Origin: Lichenibacterium ramalinae
Lineage (GTDB): Bacteria > Pseudomonadota > Alphaproteobacteria > Rhizobiales > Beijerinckiaceae
Assembly (NCBI RefSeq): GCF_004137085.1
Contig: NZ_QYBC01000013.1
Coordinates: forward strand, 124,001-188,000
DNA: 64,000 nucleotides
Direction: 5' to 3'
The translations under genes and the position numbers were made by a program. Positions 6,885 to 16,390 of the stretch are shown one piece after another. Position 1 is the stretch's first letter, and each line of letters begins with the position of its first letter. The notes below the pieces were generated by a model, which had not been told where the DNA came from, searched no databases, and worked only from the letters and a program-made list of their open reading frames with translations.

Positions 6885-8531
6885 ATGCGTGACGACGGTT
6901 CCGATCTCGCCGACTGCACGGCCGCCGCGAAGGCGGGCGACCCGGTCACGGCCCTGGCGATAGGCCTCGCCGCCCGGCGTTCGGCGGAAGCCCGGGGCGA
7001 CCACGGCTCGGCCGCCGAGGCGGCGCTGGCCGTCGCCTGGGCCTGCTTCCAGGTCGGCGAGGTGGAGATGGGCCTCGGCCATGGCGAGGAAGCGCGGCGG
7101 CTCTTCGGCACGCTCGGCCTCGCCGCCCGCGAGGTCGTGGCGCAGGCCGTGGTGGCTTGGCTGCTGCTCGAGACGGGGCTGACGGAAGCCGCCATCGAGG
7201 CGGCGCTGGCGGCGGTGGGGGCAGCCGAGCCGCTCGGCGCGGCCGAGGCGCCCGGCGCCCTGGAAGCGGAAAGCTGGGCCGCCAACGTGCTGGCCGTGGT
7301 CTTCTGGAGCTGCAAGCAGATCGACCGCGCCGATACCCTGAGCCTGCGGGCGCTGGCGCTGGCGCGCCGGCACGGAAACCCGCAACTGGTGGCTTGGTGG
7401 CTGATCAACCTCGCCGGCATCCGGTCCGAGGCGGGCTACCGGCACGCGGGCCTCGGCGAGGAGGCCGAGGCGCGGGCCGCGCTGGACGACGCCCTGGCGA
7501 TCAACGGCGAAGCCTTGGCCATCACCGCGCCCGGTGGCGCCCATCCGGCCCCCTGGTGTGCCCGCTTGGCGCTCTGCAACGCCGCCGAATACGAGGTGGC
7601 GCGCGGCGGGCTCGACGCCGCCGAAGCGCATCTGGCGCGCTGGGAAGAGCTGCCGCTGGAGCCCGGCGTCCGCGCCCTGGCGCATTTCCTCTACACCCGG
7701 AGCGGCCTCCTCGTGCGCCAGGGGCGCGGCGCCGAAGCCCTGCCGGTCTGCGACCGGGCGCTCGCCCTCGCCCGCGAGTCCCGCAACACCGATTCGCGCG
7801 CCCACGCGCTCAGGATCATGTCGGAGATCCAGGAGAGCCTCGGGCGGTTCGACCTCGCCCTGGCCCTCTTCAAGCAGTTCCACGACACGCAGGCGACGTT
7901 GGCGGCCGAGCAGGTGCAGCGCCGCGTCCGGCTGGCCGAGCTCCATTACGAGGTCGACCGCCTCAAGCTCCGGGCCGACGAACTCACCCAGACGAGCCGC
8001 ATCGACGCGCTCACGGGGCTCGGCAACCGGCGCCTCCTCGACGAAACGCTGGATCGGCTCCGGCACGCGGCGCAGCCGTTCCAGGTCGCCGTGTTGGACC
8101 TCGACCACTTCAAGAGCATCAACGACCGCTTCTCCCATGCGCTCGGCGACGAGGTGCTGCGCCGCGTCGGCGCGCTGCTCGGGGCGGCGGTGCGCGGCGG
8201 CGACGTCGCGGCTCGCATGGGCGGCGAAGAATTCGTGCTCGTGCTGCCGGGCACGGAGGACGACGAGGCGCTCGCCGTCTGCCGGCGCGTCCAGGCGATG
8301 CTGTCGGCGCTCGACTGGCGCGAGGTCCATCCGGCGCTGCGGGTCACCGCCAGCATCGGTCTCGCGAGCCGCGACGAGGCCATCGACCCCGTCGGCGTCA
8401 TGGCCCTGGCCGACGAGCGGCTCTACGCGGCCAAACGGGCGGGGCGCGACCGCATCGTCGCCGTGGCGGAGGGCGACGGGCACCGGCGGGTGCGGGCCGG
8501 AGGGCGCCAGGCCGCCGAAGCGCTGAACTGA
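6885..8531 (+). CDS. Diguanylate cyclase with N-terminal TPR-like sensor region
   Basis: Makes the second messenger c-di-GMP from two GTP. Of 548 residues, about 1-350 are helical and Ala-rich in the style of TPR repeats, followed by a short coiled coil (about 345-375) and a GGDEF domain (about 380-535). The active site reads GGEEF at residues 446-450, a functional variant. An RGGD product-inhibition site stands exactly five residues before it, so feedback inhibition is likely intact. No membrane segment is visible, so it is cytoplasmic. The start is uncertain: ATG 6885 is chosen because upstream in-frame codons from 6780 look unlike coding sequence. Confidence 0.88.
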   Translation: MRDDGSDLADCTAAAKAGDPVTALAIGLAARRSAEARGDHGSAAEAALAVAWACFQVGEVEMGLGHGEEARRLFGTLGLAAREVVAQAVVAWLLLETGLTEAAIEAALAAVGAAEPLGAAEAPGALEAESWAANVLAVVFWSCKQIDRADTLSLRALALARRHGNPQLVAWWLINLAGIRSEAGYRHAGLGEEAEARAALDDALAINGEALAITAPGGAHPAPWCARLALCNAAEYEVARGGLDAAEAHLARWEELPLEPGVRALAHFLYTRSGLLVRQGRGAEALPVCDRALALARESRNTDSRAHALRIMSEIQESLGRFDLALALFKQFHDTQATLAAEQVQRRVRLAELHYEVDRLKLRADELTQTSRIDALTGLGNRRLLDETLDRLRHAAQPFQVAVLDLDHFKSINDRFSHALGDEVLRRVGALLGAAVRGGDVAARMGGEEFVLVLPGTEDDEALAVCRRVQAMLSALDWREVHPALRVTASIGLASRDEAIDPVGVMALADERLYAAKRAGRDRIVAVAEGDGHRRVRAGGRQAAEALN

Positions 8532-8618
8532 GCGTGTCCGGACGACGGCCCGTCCCCCCGATCACCCAGACACGCGCGACACGTCCGCGACGCCCGGGCG
8601 CCGGAGACCCGGCGGAGC

Positions 8619-8981
8619 TCAGCCGAAGCCCCGATAGGGCCGGGCGGCGCGGCGGCGCGGCTTCGGACGATCCTCGAAGCCCGGCAGGGCAGTCGCCACG
8701 GCCTCGGGTGGGGCGGCGTCGGGCGGGGCGGCGGCCTCTCCGGGCGCCGGACCCGCGACCACGTCGGCGGCGGCAGCAGGCTCGTCGCCGCCGCGGGTGC
8801 TCCCGCCGCGACGGCGCGACCGCGGCGCGGGGTCGGGCGCCTCCTCCGGGGCGGCGTCCGGCGGCGGCTCGGGCTCCGCTTCGGCGCTGCGCCGACGGGA
8901 CCGAGGTGGCGCCGCCGCCGCCGCCTCGGGGGGCTCGGGCGTCTCGGCCACCGGCTCCGTGTTCACGAATCTGATGGCCAC
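8619..8981 (-). CDS. Pro/Ala-rich, arginine-patch hypothetical protein
   Basis: A 120-residue low-complexity protein rich in Ala, Pro, Glu and Arg, with repeated basic patches (RSRRRSA, RSRRRGG, RPKPRRRAARP) and a GF-containing tail. It is probably disordered. The start is GTG at 8981 with GGGAGG 7 bases upstream, a strong translation signal that argues for a real gene despite the biased composition. It is divergent from the metallophosphatase gene with about 100 bases between. The function is unknown; nucleic-acid binding through the Arg patches is possible but unproven. Confidence 0.55.
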   Translation of the reverse strand: MAIRFVNTEPVAETPEPPEAAAAAPPRSRRRSAEAEPEPPPDAAPEEAPDPAPRSRRRGGSTRGGDEPAAAADVVAGPAPGEAAAPPDAAPPEAVATALPGFEDRPKPRRRAARPYRGFG

Positions 8982-9083
8982 CGGCTCGCCTCCCGTGCCT
9001 TTGGGATGCCTTGAGGTGGCACGCCGGACGCCCGACGGCCAGGGGCGCGCGACCTCCGTGCCGGGTTCGGGCGTTCATGCGCC

Positions 9084-9635
9084 ATGACGACGTTCTTCAC
9101 CAGCGACACCCATTTCGGCGACACGCGCGCGCTGCGCTTCGACCACCGGCCCTTTCCGACGCTCGACGCCCACGATGCCGGGCTGATCGAAGGCTGGAAC
9201 GCCAGGGTGGGGCCGGACGACACGGTCTGGCACCTCGGCGACTTCGCGCTCGGGCCGGCGCCGGACCGCATCGCCGCGATCCTGTCGGCCCTGGCGGGCG
9301 AAAAGCACCTCGTCACCGGCAACAACGACGGCGCCGCCACGCTGGCGTTGCCGGGGTGGGCCTCCGTGACCCCCTATGCCGAGATCGCCGTCGAGGGGCG
9401 CCCCCTGGTGCTGTGCCATTACGCGTTCCGCACCTGGAACGGCATCGGCCGCGGCGCCGTGAACCTGCACGGCCATTCCCACGGCAAGTTGACCCCGATG
9501 CCGCGCCAATACGACGTCGGCGTCGACGCCCAGAACTTCCGCCCCGTCACCCTGGCCGAGATCCTGGTCAGCCGGCGCCGGGGCGCGCGACAGGCGCGCG
9601 CCGGCCGCGCGGAGGGCGAGCCGCCATCCGGGTGA
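9084..9635 (+). CDS. Metallophosphoesterase family protein
   Basis: Predicted calcineurin-like phosphoesterase of 183 residues. The metal-binding motifs are in order: DTHFGD (residues 6-11), WHLGDFALG (about 49), GNND (about 74), CHYAF (about 112) and HGHSHG (about 132-137). The type is the short single-domain form seen in phage and bacterial genomes, acting on an unknown phosphoester. It begins at ATG 9084 after a short gap from a divergent gene. It stands alone, so context gives no substrate. Confidence 0.88.
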   Translation: MTTFFTSDTHFGDTRALRFDHRPFPTLDAHDAGLIEGWNARVGPDDTVWHLGDFALGPAPDRIAAILSALAGEKHLVTGNNDGAATLALPGWASVTPYAEIAVEGRPLVLCHYAFRTWNGIGRGAVNLHGHSHGKLTPMPRQYDVGVDAQNFRPVTLAEILVSRRRGARQARAGRAEGEPPSG

Positions 9636-9694
9636 TTGTCAAATCAGCGCCGATACGGTCACATGCCGTCGCTGAATGAGGGCTATGTAAGCCG

Positions 9695-11188
9695 ATGCAG
9701 GACGGGCACGACTCGCCGGACGCTTCGCGCGTCGCGGCGGCCGACGACGCGCGCATGTTCGATCTCGCGCCGGTGTCGCTCTGGCTGGAAGACTACAGCG
9801 GCATCCGCGACCTCTTCGCGGGTTGGCGGCGCTCCGGCGTCACCGACCTGCGCGCCTTTCTGGCGGCCGATCCCGCCCGCATCTCCGCCTGCTCGGCCCG
9901 GATCCAGGTGCTGAAGGTCAACCGCCGGACGCTCGACATGTTCGAGGCGCGGGACCGCGACCACCTCGTGGCGAACCTCGGCGGCATCTTCAGCGGCGAC
10001 ATGTTGACCGCCTTCGTCGACGAACTGGTCCAGCTCTGGGACGGCCATTCGACCTTCTCCGGCCTGACCGTCAACTACAGCCTGTCGGGGCGCAGGATCG
10101 ACGTGCAGCTGTCCGGCGCCGTGCTGCCGGGACACGAGGACCGCTGGGACCGCGTGATGGTGTCGCTCGAGGACGTGACGGAGCGGGAAAGCGCGCGCCG
10201 GCGGCTCGCCGACAGCGGCGACTACGCCCGTGGCCTGTTCGAACATTCGCCGGTGTCGCTCTGGGTCGAGGACTTCAGCGCCATCAAGTCCCTGATCGAC
10301 CCGCTGCGCGAGCGCGGCATCACCGACTTCCGCACCTTCACCGACGTGCACCCCGACTTCGTCGAGCGCTGCATGATGGAGATCCGCGTCATCGAGGTGA
10401 ACCGCCACACGCTCGACCTGTTCGAGGCCGGCGACCAGCCGACCCTGCTGGCCCGCCTCGGCGACGTGTTTCGGGACGACATGCGGGGCCATTTCCGCGA
10501 GCAGTTGATCGACCTCTGGGACGGCAAGCTGTTCCAGCGCCGCGAGGTGGTGAACTACACGCTGTCGGGCCAGGCCCTCCACCTCCACCTGCAGTTCTCG
10601 GTGTTCCCGGGACACGAGAAGGACTGGTCGCTCGTGCAGGTCGCCCTCACCGACATCACGGCGCGCAAGAAGGCCGAGGCCTATCTCGAGTTCCTCGGCA
10701 ACCACGACGTGCTGACCAAGCTCTACAACCGGACCTTCTACGTCGAGGAACTCAACCGGCTGCAGCGCCGCGGGCCGAGCCCGGTCTCGCTCATCGTCAT
10801 CGACCTCGACGGCCTCAAGGCGGCGAACGACGGCTCCGGCCACGAAGCCGGGGACTCGCTGCTGCGCCGCGCCGCCGAGGTCATCTCGTCGGCCATCGCC
10901 AAGCCCTGCCATGCGGCGCGGATCGGCGGCGACGAGTTCGCCGTGATCCTGCCCGGGCTCGACACGGAGGCGGCCGCCCAGGTCGTCGTCGACATCGAGG
11001 ACCTGCAGGCCATGAACAACCAGTTCTACCCGGGCATCGCGCTGAGACTGTCGATGGGCCACGCCACCTCGCAGGCGGGCGAGCGCCTCGAGGAGACCGC
11101 CCGGCGCGCCGATGCCGCCATGTACGACGCGAAGCGCCGCCGCTACGCGCAGGAGGAGCAGGACCGCCGCTCCCACGGCTCGGCCTGA
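9695..11188 (+). CDS. Diguanylate cyclase with two tandem, homologous PAS-like domains
   Basis: c-di-GMP synthase of 497 residues. Residues about 20-165 and 180-325 are two copies of the same sensor unit: each starts PVSLW[LV]ED, contains ITDFRTF/VTDLRAF, then VNR[RH]TLD[ML]FEA, then QLWDG/DLWDG, and ends near FPGHEKDW/LPGHEDRW. The GGDEF domain follows (about 335-490) with an intact GGDEF at 411-415. The position of the usual RxxD inhibitory site does not hold that motif, so product inhibition may be absent. There is no membrane segment. ATG 9695 is the best start; the upstream SD is weak. Confidence 0.9.
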   Translation: MQDGHDSPDASRVAAADDARMFDLAPVSLWLEDYSGIRDLFAGWRRSGVTDLRAFLAADPARISACSARIQVLKVNRRTLDMFEARDRDHLVANLGGIFSGDMLTAFVDELVQLWDGHSTFSGLTVNYSLSGRRIDVQLSGAVLPGHEDRWDRVMVSLEDVTERESARRRLADSGDYARGLFEHSPVSLWVEDFSAIKSLIDPLRERGITDFRTFTDVHPDFVERCMMEIRVIEVNRHTLDLFEAGDQPTLLARLGDVFRDDMRGHFREQLIDLWDGKLFQRREVVNYTLSGQALHLHLQFSVFPGHEKDWSLVQVALTDITARKKAEAYLEFLGNHDVLTKLYNRTFYVEELNRLQRRGPSPVSLIVIDLDGLKAANDGSGHEAGDSLLRRAAEVISSAIAKPCHAARIGGDEFAVILPGLDTEAAAQVVVDIEDLQAMNNQFYPGIALRLSMGHATSQAGERLEETARRADAAMYDAKRRRYAQEEQDRRSHGSA

Positions 11189-11339
11189 CGCCGGGCCGGC
11201 ATGCCGCGACCCGCGGACCGGTCGCGGGGGCGGCAGGCGAATTCAGAATGAATCCGCCCCGTCAACATCGATATCGCGTGCCCCAGAACTTTTCCGGCCT
11301 CCGTGACGTTAGCATTTCAGCAACGAATGGAGACTGGAC

Positions 11340-11414
11340 ATGGACAAGACGATGTGGATCGCCGCTGGCGCGTTGACGGCCTGGCTGATGATCGGCGCCG
11401 CCGCGATGATGTGA
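11340..11414 (+). CDS. 24-residue hydrophobic membrane peptide
   Basis: A very short open frame beginning MDKTMWIAAG and ending IGAAAMM, with one transmembrane helix covering nearly its whole length. GGAG is 7 bases before the ATG, an excellent ribosome-binding site. A Rho-independent terminator follows at 11485. The 151-base upstream gap is AT-richer and could carry its own promoter. Function unknown. Small single-helix proteins of this kind often bind larger membrane complexes, but nothing here identifies a partner. Confidence 0.5.
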   Translation: MDKTMWIAAGALTAWLMIGAAAMM

Positions 11415-11484
11415 GGCCGCGTCGATGTCCGCCGAGCGCGGTTTCGACCCGGGCCCTCCGGCAAGGGCACAAGAAGACGGATGA

Positions 11485-11514
11485 GGGCGCGTCACCCCCG
11501 GTGAGGCGCCCTTT
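11485..11514 (+). terminator. Hairpin terminator
   Basis: The 12-bp arms GGGCGCGTCACC and GGTGAGGCGCCC have one mismatch and a CCC loop, followed by TTT. It lies between the small peptide gene and the minus-strand gene ending at 11549, and could serve both directions. Confidence 0.6.
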
Positions 11515-11548
11515 CCATGTCGGGCCGCCGGCCCCGGCCGTGGCGGGT

Positions 11549-11962
11549 TCAGGCGTTCCGATGCGGCGGGCTGGCGACACGGAACTCGACCCTGGCCCCC
11601 GCCGTCGACACCACGCAGGCCACGACGCCGTCCACCCGCACCGCTTCCGCCCCGTCCCGGAAGGTGAAGCTGTCGCCGAAGGTCCGCTCCCGCGACCAGG
11701 GCGAGCCGAGCGCCGGCTCGGGCCCGAATTCGAGGTCGGCCGGTTCGAACCCCTTCTCGGCGAGCCGCTGCTGCAGGGGCCTGCGGCAGGCATCGGCCAA
11801 GTCCCCGCTTCCCATGGCGGCGTTGATGATGCGGCCGCCGGCGAATCTCAGGTCCACCAGCAGCACCGTGCCGCCGAGCGCGACGGCGAGCAGCACGCCG
11901 GCCAGGACCAGCCCGAAGCTCCTCAGCGCCGGGCGCTTCCGCCCGCTATCCCGACCCGCCAT
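11549..11962 (-). CDS. Membrane-anchored hypothetical protein
   Basis: A 137-residue protein with a basic N-terminus (SGRKRPALRS), one transmembrane helix at about 14-37 and a soluble periplasmic domain of about 100 residues. That domain carries two cysteines (DACRRP, VACVVS) that could pair. The start ATG at 11962 has GAGG 5 bases upstream. It is divergent from the aspartate aminotransferase gene, with about 200 bases between. I do not recognise the family. Confidence 0.65.
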   Translation of the reverse strand: MAGRDSGRKRPALRSFGLVLAGVLLAVALGGTVLLVDLRFAGGRIINAAMGSGDLADACRRPLQQRLAEKGFEPADLEFGPEPALGSPWSRERTFGDSFTFRDGAEAVRVDGVVACVVSTAGARVEFRVASPPHRNA

Positions 11963-12121
11963 CGCCGCCTCGCCACCCTGCCCCAACGCCAGCCGCCGCC
12001 TTGCCACTCCCTTGCCGCCGCCGCGCCCCGCATCCCGTTCGGCATGTCGGTGCGGAGGCCGCCGCAGCAAGGGTCCGGCGGCATTTCGCGGGCGGCGCGC
12101 TTCCGGCCCGGCCCGCTCTGA

Positions 12122-13363
<1,242 letters not shown>

Positions 13364-13541
13364 CGGGGCGCGCCGTCCTTCCCCTCGCCCGCGACACCCC
13401 TCGCCTGCGGCCGTCATGCCACAGGCGGGGCGGAAAGCGGGCGTGCCGGGGACCCGGCGGGACCGGGGCCACATTGTCCCTGTTCAAGGGACGGGGCCGC
13501 GCGATCGCCGCGCCGCCCGTGCCTCAGCCGGAGACCTTCCC

Positions 13542-14030
13542 ATGCCCCATCCCACCAAGGCGCTCGCCGCCGCCCTCGGCGCTGGCGCGCTGCTCGCCGG
13601 CCTCGCCTGCGGTTCCGCGCCGGCGCTCGCCGGCCCCGTCGGGCAGCTCTATTGCAACGTGTCGGGCGGGGTGGGTTTCATCATCACGTCGCGGCGCGCG
13701 CTGAACTGCGAATATTCGCCCGCCAACGGCGCCCCGCATCAGCATTACGTCGGCACGATCAGCCGCTACGGCCTCGACATCGGGCCGCAGGGGCCCGGCA
13801 AGCTGACCTGGGACGTCGTCTCGCTCGGCGGGGCGGTGGGCAACGGCGCCCTCGCCGGCACCTTCACCGGGGCGACGGCGTCGGCGACGGTCGGCGTCGG
13901 GGTCGGTGCCAATGCGCTGATCGGCGGCGCCAACGGCGGCCTGACGCTCCAGCCCCTCTCGGTCGAGGCCCAGTCCGGCCTGAACGTCGCGGCCGGCGTC
14001 GGAGCCCTCGAGCTCGAATACGCGCCCTGA
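13542..14030 (+). CDS. DUF992-family exported protein
   Basis: A 162-residue secreted protein of the DUF992 family common in Rhizobiales. It has a signal peptide at 1-30 (cleavage near ALA-GP). The family pattern is then seen: QLYCNVSGGVGFIITSRRAL, CEYSP, HYVGTISRYGLDIG and repeated Gly-rich beta segments ending LELEYAP. Two cysteines near the N-terminus may form a disulfide. GGAG lies about 8 bases before the ATG at 13542. No function is established for the family. Confidence 0.8.
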   Translation: MPHPTKALAAALGAGALLAGLACGSAPALAGPVGQLYCNVSGGVGFIITSRRALNCEYSPANGAPHQHYVGTISRYGLDIGPQGPGKLTWDVVSLGGAVGNGALAGTFTGATASATVGVGVGANALIGGANGGLTLQPLSVEAQSGLNVAAGVGALELEYAP

Positions 14031-14170
14031 CGACACCCATCCGCGCCGCCGCCTCCCGGCGGCCGGCGCGGAACCGGGCCGTCGGTCGGCCTCCGTCCAC
14101 GTCGGACGGTGGCGCCGCACGGCCATCACGGAGGCTGGACGCCGCAACGCCGCGCCCTAGCTTCCGTGCC

Positions 14171-14449
14171 ATGCGCCTCACGGTCGCCCTTTCCCTCGCC
14201 TGGCTCGCCGGCGCCGTCGGCACCGCGCAGGCCGTGACACACCACTACACGCGCGCCGAGCGCTACGCCGGCTGCATGTTCGGCGAAACCATCCCGCTGA
14301 TGCGGCGCGGCACCGAGCGGGAACGCGCGCTCGCCATCGCCTCCGACCGGTGCATCGCCTGGTCCGAGGGCCTGTCCGAGAGCGACATCCGCGAGGTGGA
14401 CCTCCAGCTGCATCGGGCGATCGAGCGCTCCGAGCGCTCGGGCCTGTGA
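14171..14449 (+). CDS. Small exported hypothetical protein
   Basis: A 92-residue protein with an N-terminal signal peptide (residues 1-21, ending AQA) and a helical mature part with two cysteines (AGCMFGE, DRCIAWS). I see no clear ribosome-binding site before ATG 14171. It is convergent with zapA, whose stop is only 34 bases away. I do not recognise it. Confidence 0.55.
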   Translation: MRLTVALSLAWLAGAVGTAQAVTHHYTRAERYAGCMFGETIPLMRRGTERERALAIASDRCIAWSEGLSESDIREVDLQLHRAIERSERSGL

Positions 14450-14482
14450 CGGGGCGGACGGCATCACGGTCCGGCCGCCGGC

Positions 14483-14851
14483 TCAATCCCGCGATACGCC
14501 GTCCAGGGTCTGGGCCAGGTGGTCGATGCGGGCCGCGGCCGCGCCGAGCGCCCCGGCCAGCGTTTCGGCCAGCGCCGCCGTCCGCGCCTCGTAGGCGGCT
14601 TCGGCGCCCCGCAGCGCGTCGTTCTCGGCTTCGAGCGCGGCGATGCGGCGCTCGGCTTCGGCGAGCTGGTCGGTGATCGTCAGGGCCGCCATCACGGTGA
14701 TGCGCCCGTCGCCGATCTCGCCGAAGGCGCCGCGCAATTCCACGATCTTGGCGTCGAGGCGGGCCGCCAGGCCGGTCAGGTGCTCCTCCTCCCCGTCGCC
14801 GCAGGCCATGCGGTAGATCCGGCCCGCGATCCTGACGTTCACCTGCGCCAT
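14483..14851 (-). CDS. zapA: Cell division protein ZapA
   Basis: Cytoplasmic FtsZ-associated protein that bundles protofilaments at the division ring. The 122-residue protein has the N-terminal ZapA head (MAQVNVRIAGRIYRMACGDG, followed by E-E-E-H-L and RLDAKIVEL) and a long coiled-coil tail (about 65-118), the usual layout. It lies 7 bases after the DUF4164 gene and is cotranscribed with it, an arrangement typical of Rhizobiales next to gap/pgk. In many proteobacteria 6S RNA sits by zapA, but there is no room for it on the downstream side here. Confidence 0.9.
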   Translation of the reverse strand: MAQVNVRIAGRIYRMACGDGEEEHLTGLAARLDAKIVELRGAFGEIGDGRITVMAALTITDQLAEAERRIAALEAENDALRGAEAAYEARTAALAETLAGALGAAAARIDHLAQTLDGVSRD

Positions 14852-14858
14852 GGGGGCC

Positions 14859-15167
14859 TCACGCCGGGCCGCTGGCGGCGGCGTCGCCCGACGCGAGCGC
14901 CTCCACGATGTCGCGCAGCGTGGCGCCGGCCCGGTCGAGCCGGCCCGACACCTCGTCGACGGCCCGGTCCAGCCCGCGCGCCCGCGCCAGGGCGGCATCG
15001 AGCTCGACGGCGAGGCGCGAGCGGTCGTCCTGCATGACGGAGAATTCGGCCTCGGCGTCGGCGCGGCCAGCCTCGGCCTCGGCGCGGCGCTCCGCGGCGG
15101 CTTCGAGCGCATCGAGCGCGCCGTTCAGGCGCTGCAATGCGCGCTGGAGGCGATCGGGCAGGTCCAT
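14859..15167 (-). CDS. DUF4164-family coiled-coil protein
   Basis: A 102-residue protein that is almost entirely heptad-like helix (about residues 3-95), rich in Ala, Glu, Arg and Leu. It occupies the position of the DUF4164 gene found before zapA in Rhizobiales. The start is ATG 15167. The short gap to zapA suggests the two act together, perhaps in division, but no function is known. It is divergent from gap, with 180 bases of shared promoter region. Confidence 0.75.
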   Translation of the reverse strand: MDLPDRLQRALQRLNGALDALEAAAERRAEAEAGRADAEAEFSVMQDDRSRLAVELDAALARARGLDRAVDEVSGRLDRAGATLRDIVEALASGDAAASGPA

Positions 15168-15347
15168 GGATCCCCGGGGAGTCGGGCGCTGGCGGGCGCT
15201 CGCCGCAACCCTGGCGGTGAAAGCCCGCGAGGTCAACGCGGGCGCCCGTCGGGAGCAGTTTCGCGGGCCAGGCGCGCGAATGCGTTTCCAACGCATCCCG
15301 TCCTGCTCTAGGTGTGTGGCGCAACGGAGCGAAGGGAGATCGCCGCC

Positions 15348-16355
15348 ATGGCCGTGAAGGTCGCCATCAACGGGTTCGGACGCATCGGCCGCAACATACT
15401 GCGGGCCATCATCGAGTCGGGGCGCGACGACATCGAGGTCGTGGCGATCAACGACCTCGGCCCTGTCGAGACCAACGCCCACCTGCTTCGCTTCGACAGC
15501 GTGCACGGCAGGTTCCCCCACACCGTCACGGTCGAGGGCGACACGATCGACGTCGGCCGCGGCCCCATCAAGGTCACGGCCATCAAGGACCCGTCGCAGC
15601 TGCCGCACGGCGAGCTCGGCATCGACATCGCAATGGAATGCACCGGCATCTTCACCTCGAAGGAGAAGGCCTCGCTGCATCTCAAGGCCGGCGCCAAGCG
15701 CGTGCTGGTGTCGGCCCCGGCCGACGGCGCCGACATCACGGTCGTGTACGGCGTCAACCACGACAAGATCTCCGCCGAGCACCTCGTCGTGTCGAACGGC
15801 TCCTGCACCACCAACTGCCTCGCCCCGGTCGCCAAGGTCCTCAACGACACGATCGGCATCGAGCACGGCTTCATGACGACGATCCACTCCTACACGGGCG
15901 ACCAGCCGACGCTCGACACGATGCACAAGGACCTGTACCGGGCCCGCGCCGCCGCCCTGTCCTCCATCCCGACCTCGACGGGCGCCGCCAAGGCCATCGG
16001 CCTCGTGCTCCCCGAGCTGAAGGGCAAGCTCGACGGCTCGGCCATCCGCGTGCCGACCCCCAACGTGTCGCTCATCGACCTCAAGGTGAAGACCAAGCGC
16101 GCCACCACGGTCGACGAGATCAACGGTGCCATCCGCCGCGCCGCCTCCCAGGAGCTGAAGGGCGTGCTCGGCTTCACCGACCTGCCGAACGTGTCGTCGG
16201 ACTTCAACCACGACCCGCATTCGTCGATCTTCCACACCGACCAGACCAAGGTGATCGACGGCGATTTCGTGCGGGTGATGAGCTGGTACGACAACGAATG
16301 GGGCTTCTCCAACCGCATGGCCGACACGGCCGTGGCGATGGCCAAGCTGATCTGA
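15348..16355 (+). CDS. gap: Type I glyceraldehyde-3-phosphate dehydrogenase
   Basis: Oxidises glyceraldehyde 3-phosphate with phosphate and NAD(P)+ to 1,3-bisphosphoglycerate, in glycolysis, gluconeogenesis or a Calvin-type cycle. The 335-residue protein has the NAD-binding [10 protein letters not shown] (residues 7-16) and the catalytic [12 protein letters not shown] with Cys153, with TGAAKA and WYDNEWG in the catalytic domain. ATG 15348 has GGGAG about 9 bases before it. In related genomes tkt precedes and pgk follows directly; here tkt is absent and a histidine kinase gene separates gap from pgk. Confidence 0.96.
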   Translation: MAVKVAINGFGRIGRNILRAIIESGRDDIEVVAINDLGPVETNAHLLRFDSVHGRFPHTVTVEGDTIDVGRGPIKVTAIKDPSQLPHGELGIDIAMECTGIFTSKEKASLHLKAGAKRVLVSAPADGADITVVYGVNHDKISAEHLVVSNGSCTTNCLAPVAKVLNDTIGIEHGFMTTIHSYTGDQPTLDTMHKDLYRARAAALSSIPTSTGAAKAIGLVLPELKGKLDGSAIRVPTPNVSLIDLKVKTKRATTVDEINGAIRRAASQELKGVLGFTDLPNVSSDFNHDPHSSIFHTDQTKVIDGDFVRVMSWYDNEWGFSNRMADTAVAMAKLI

Positions 16356-16390
16356 CGCCGATCGCCGGCGGCCGTCGCCGGCCGCCGCCG

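Noticed and set aside
14450-14482. 6S RNA expected near zapA
   Set aside because: Only about 33 bases separate zapA from its downstream neighbour, too short for 6S RNA, and the 180-base upstream gap shows no obvious long 6S-like stem by eye.
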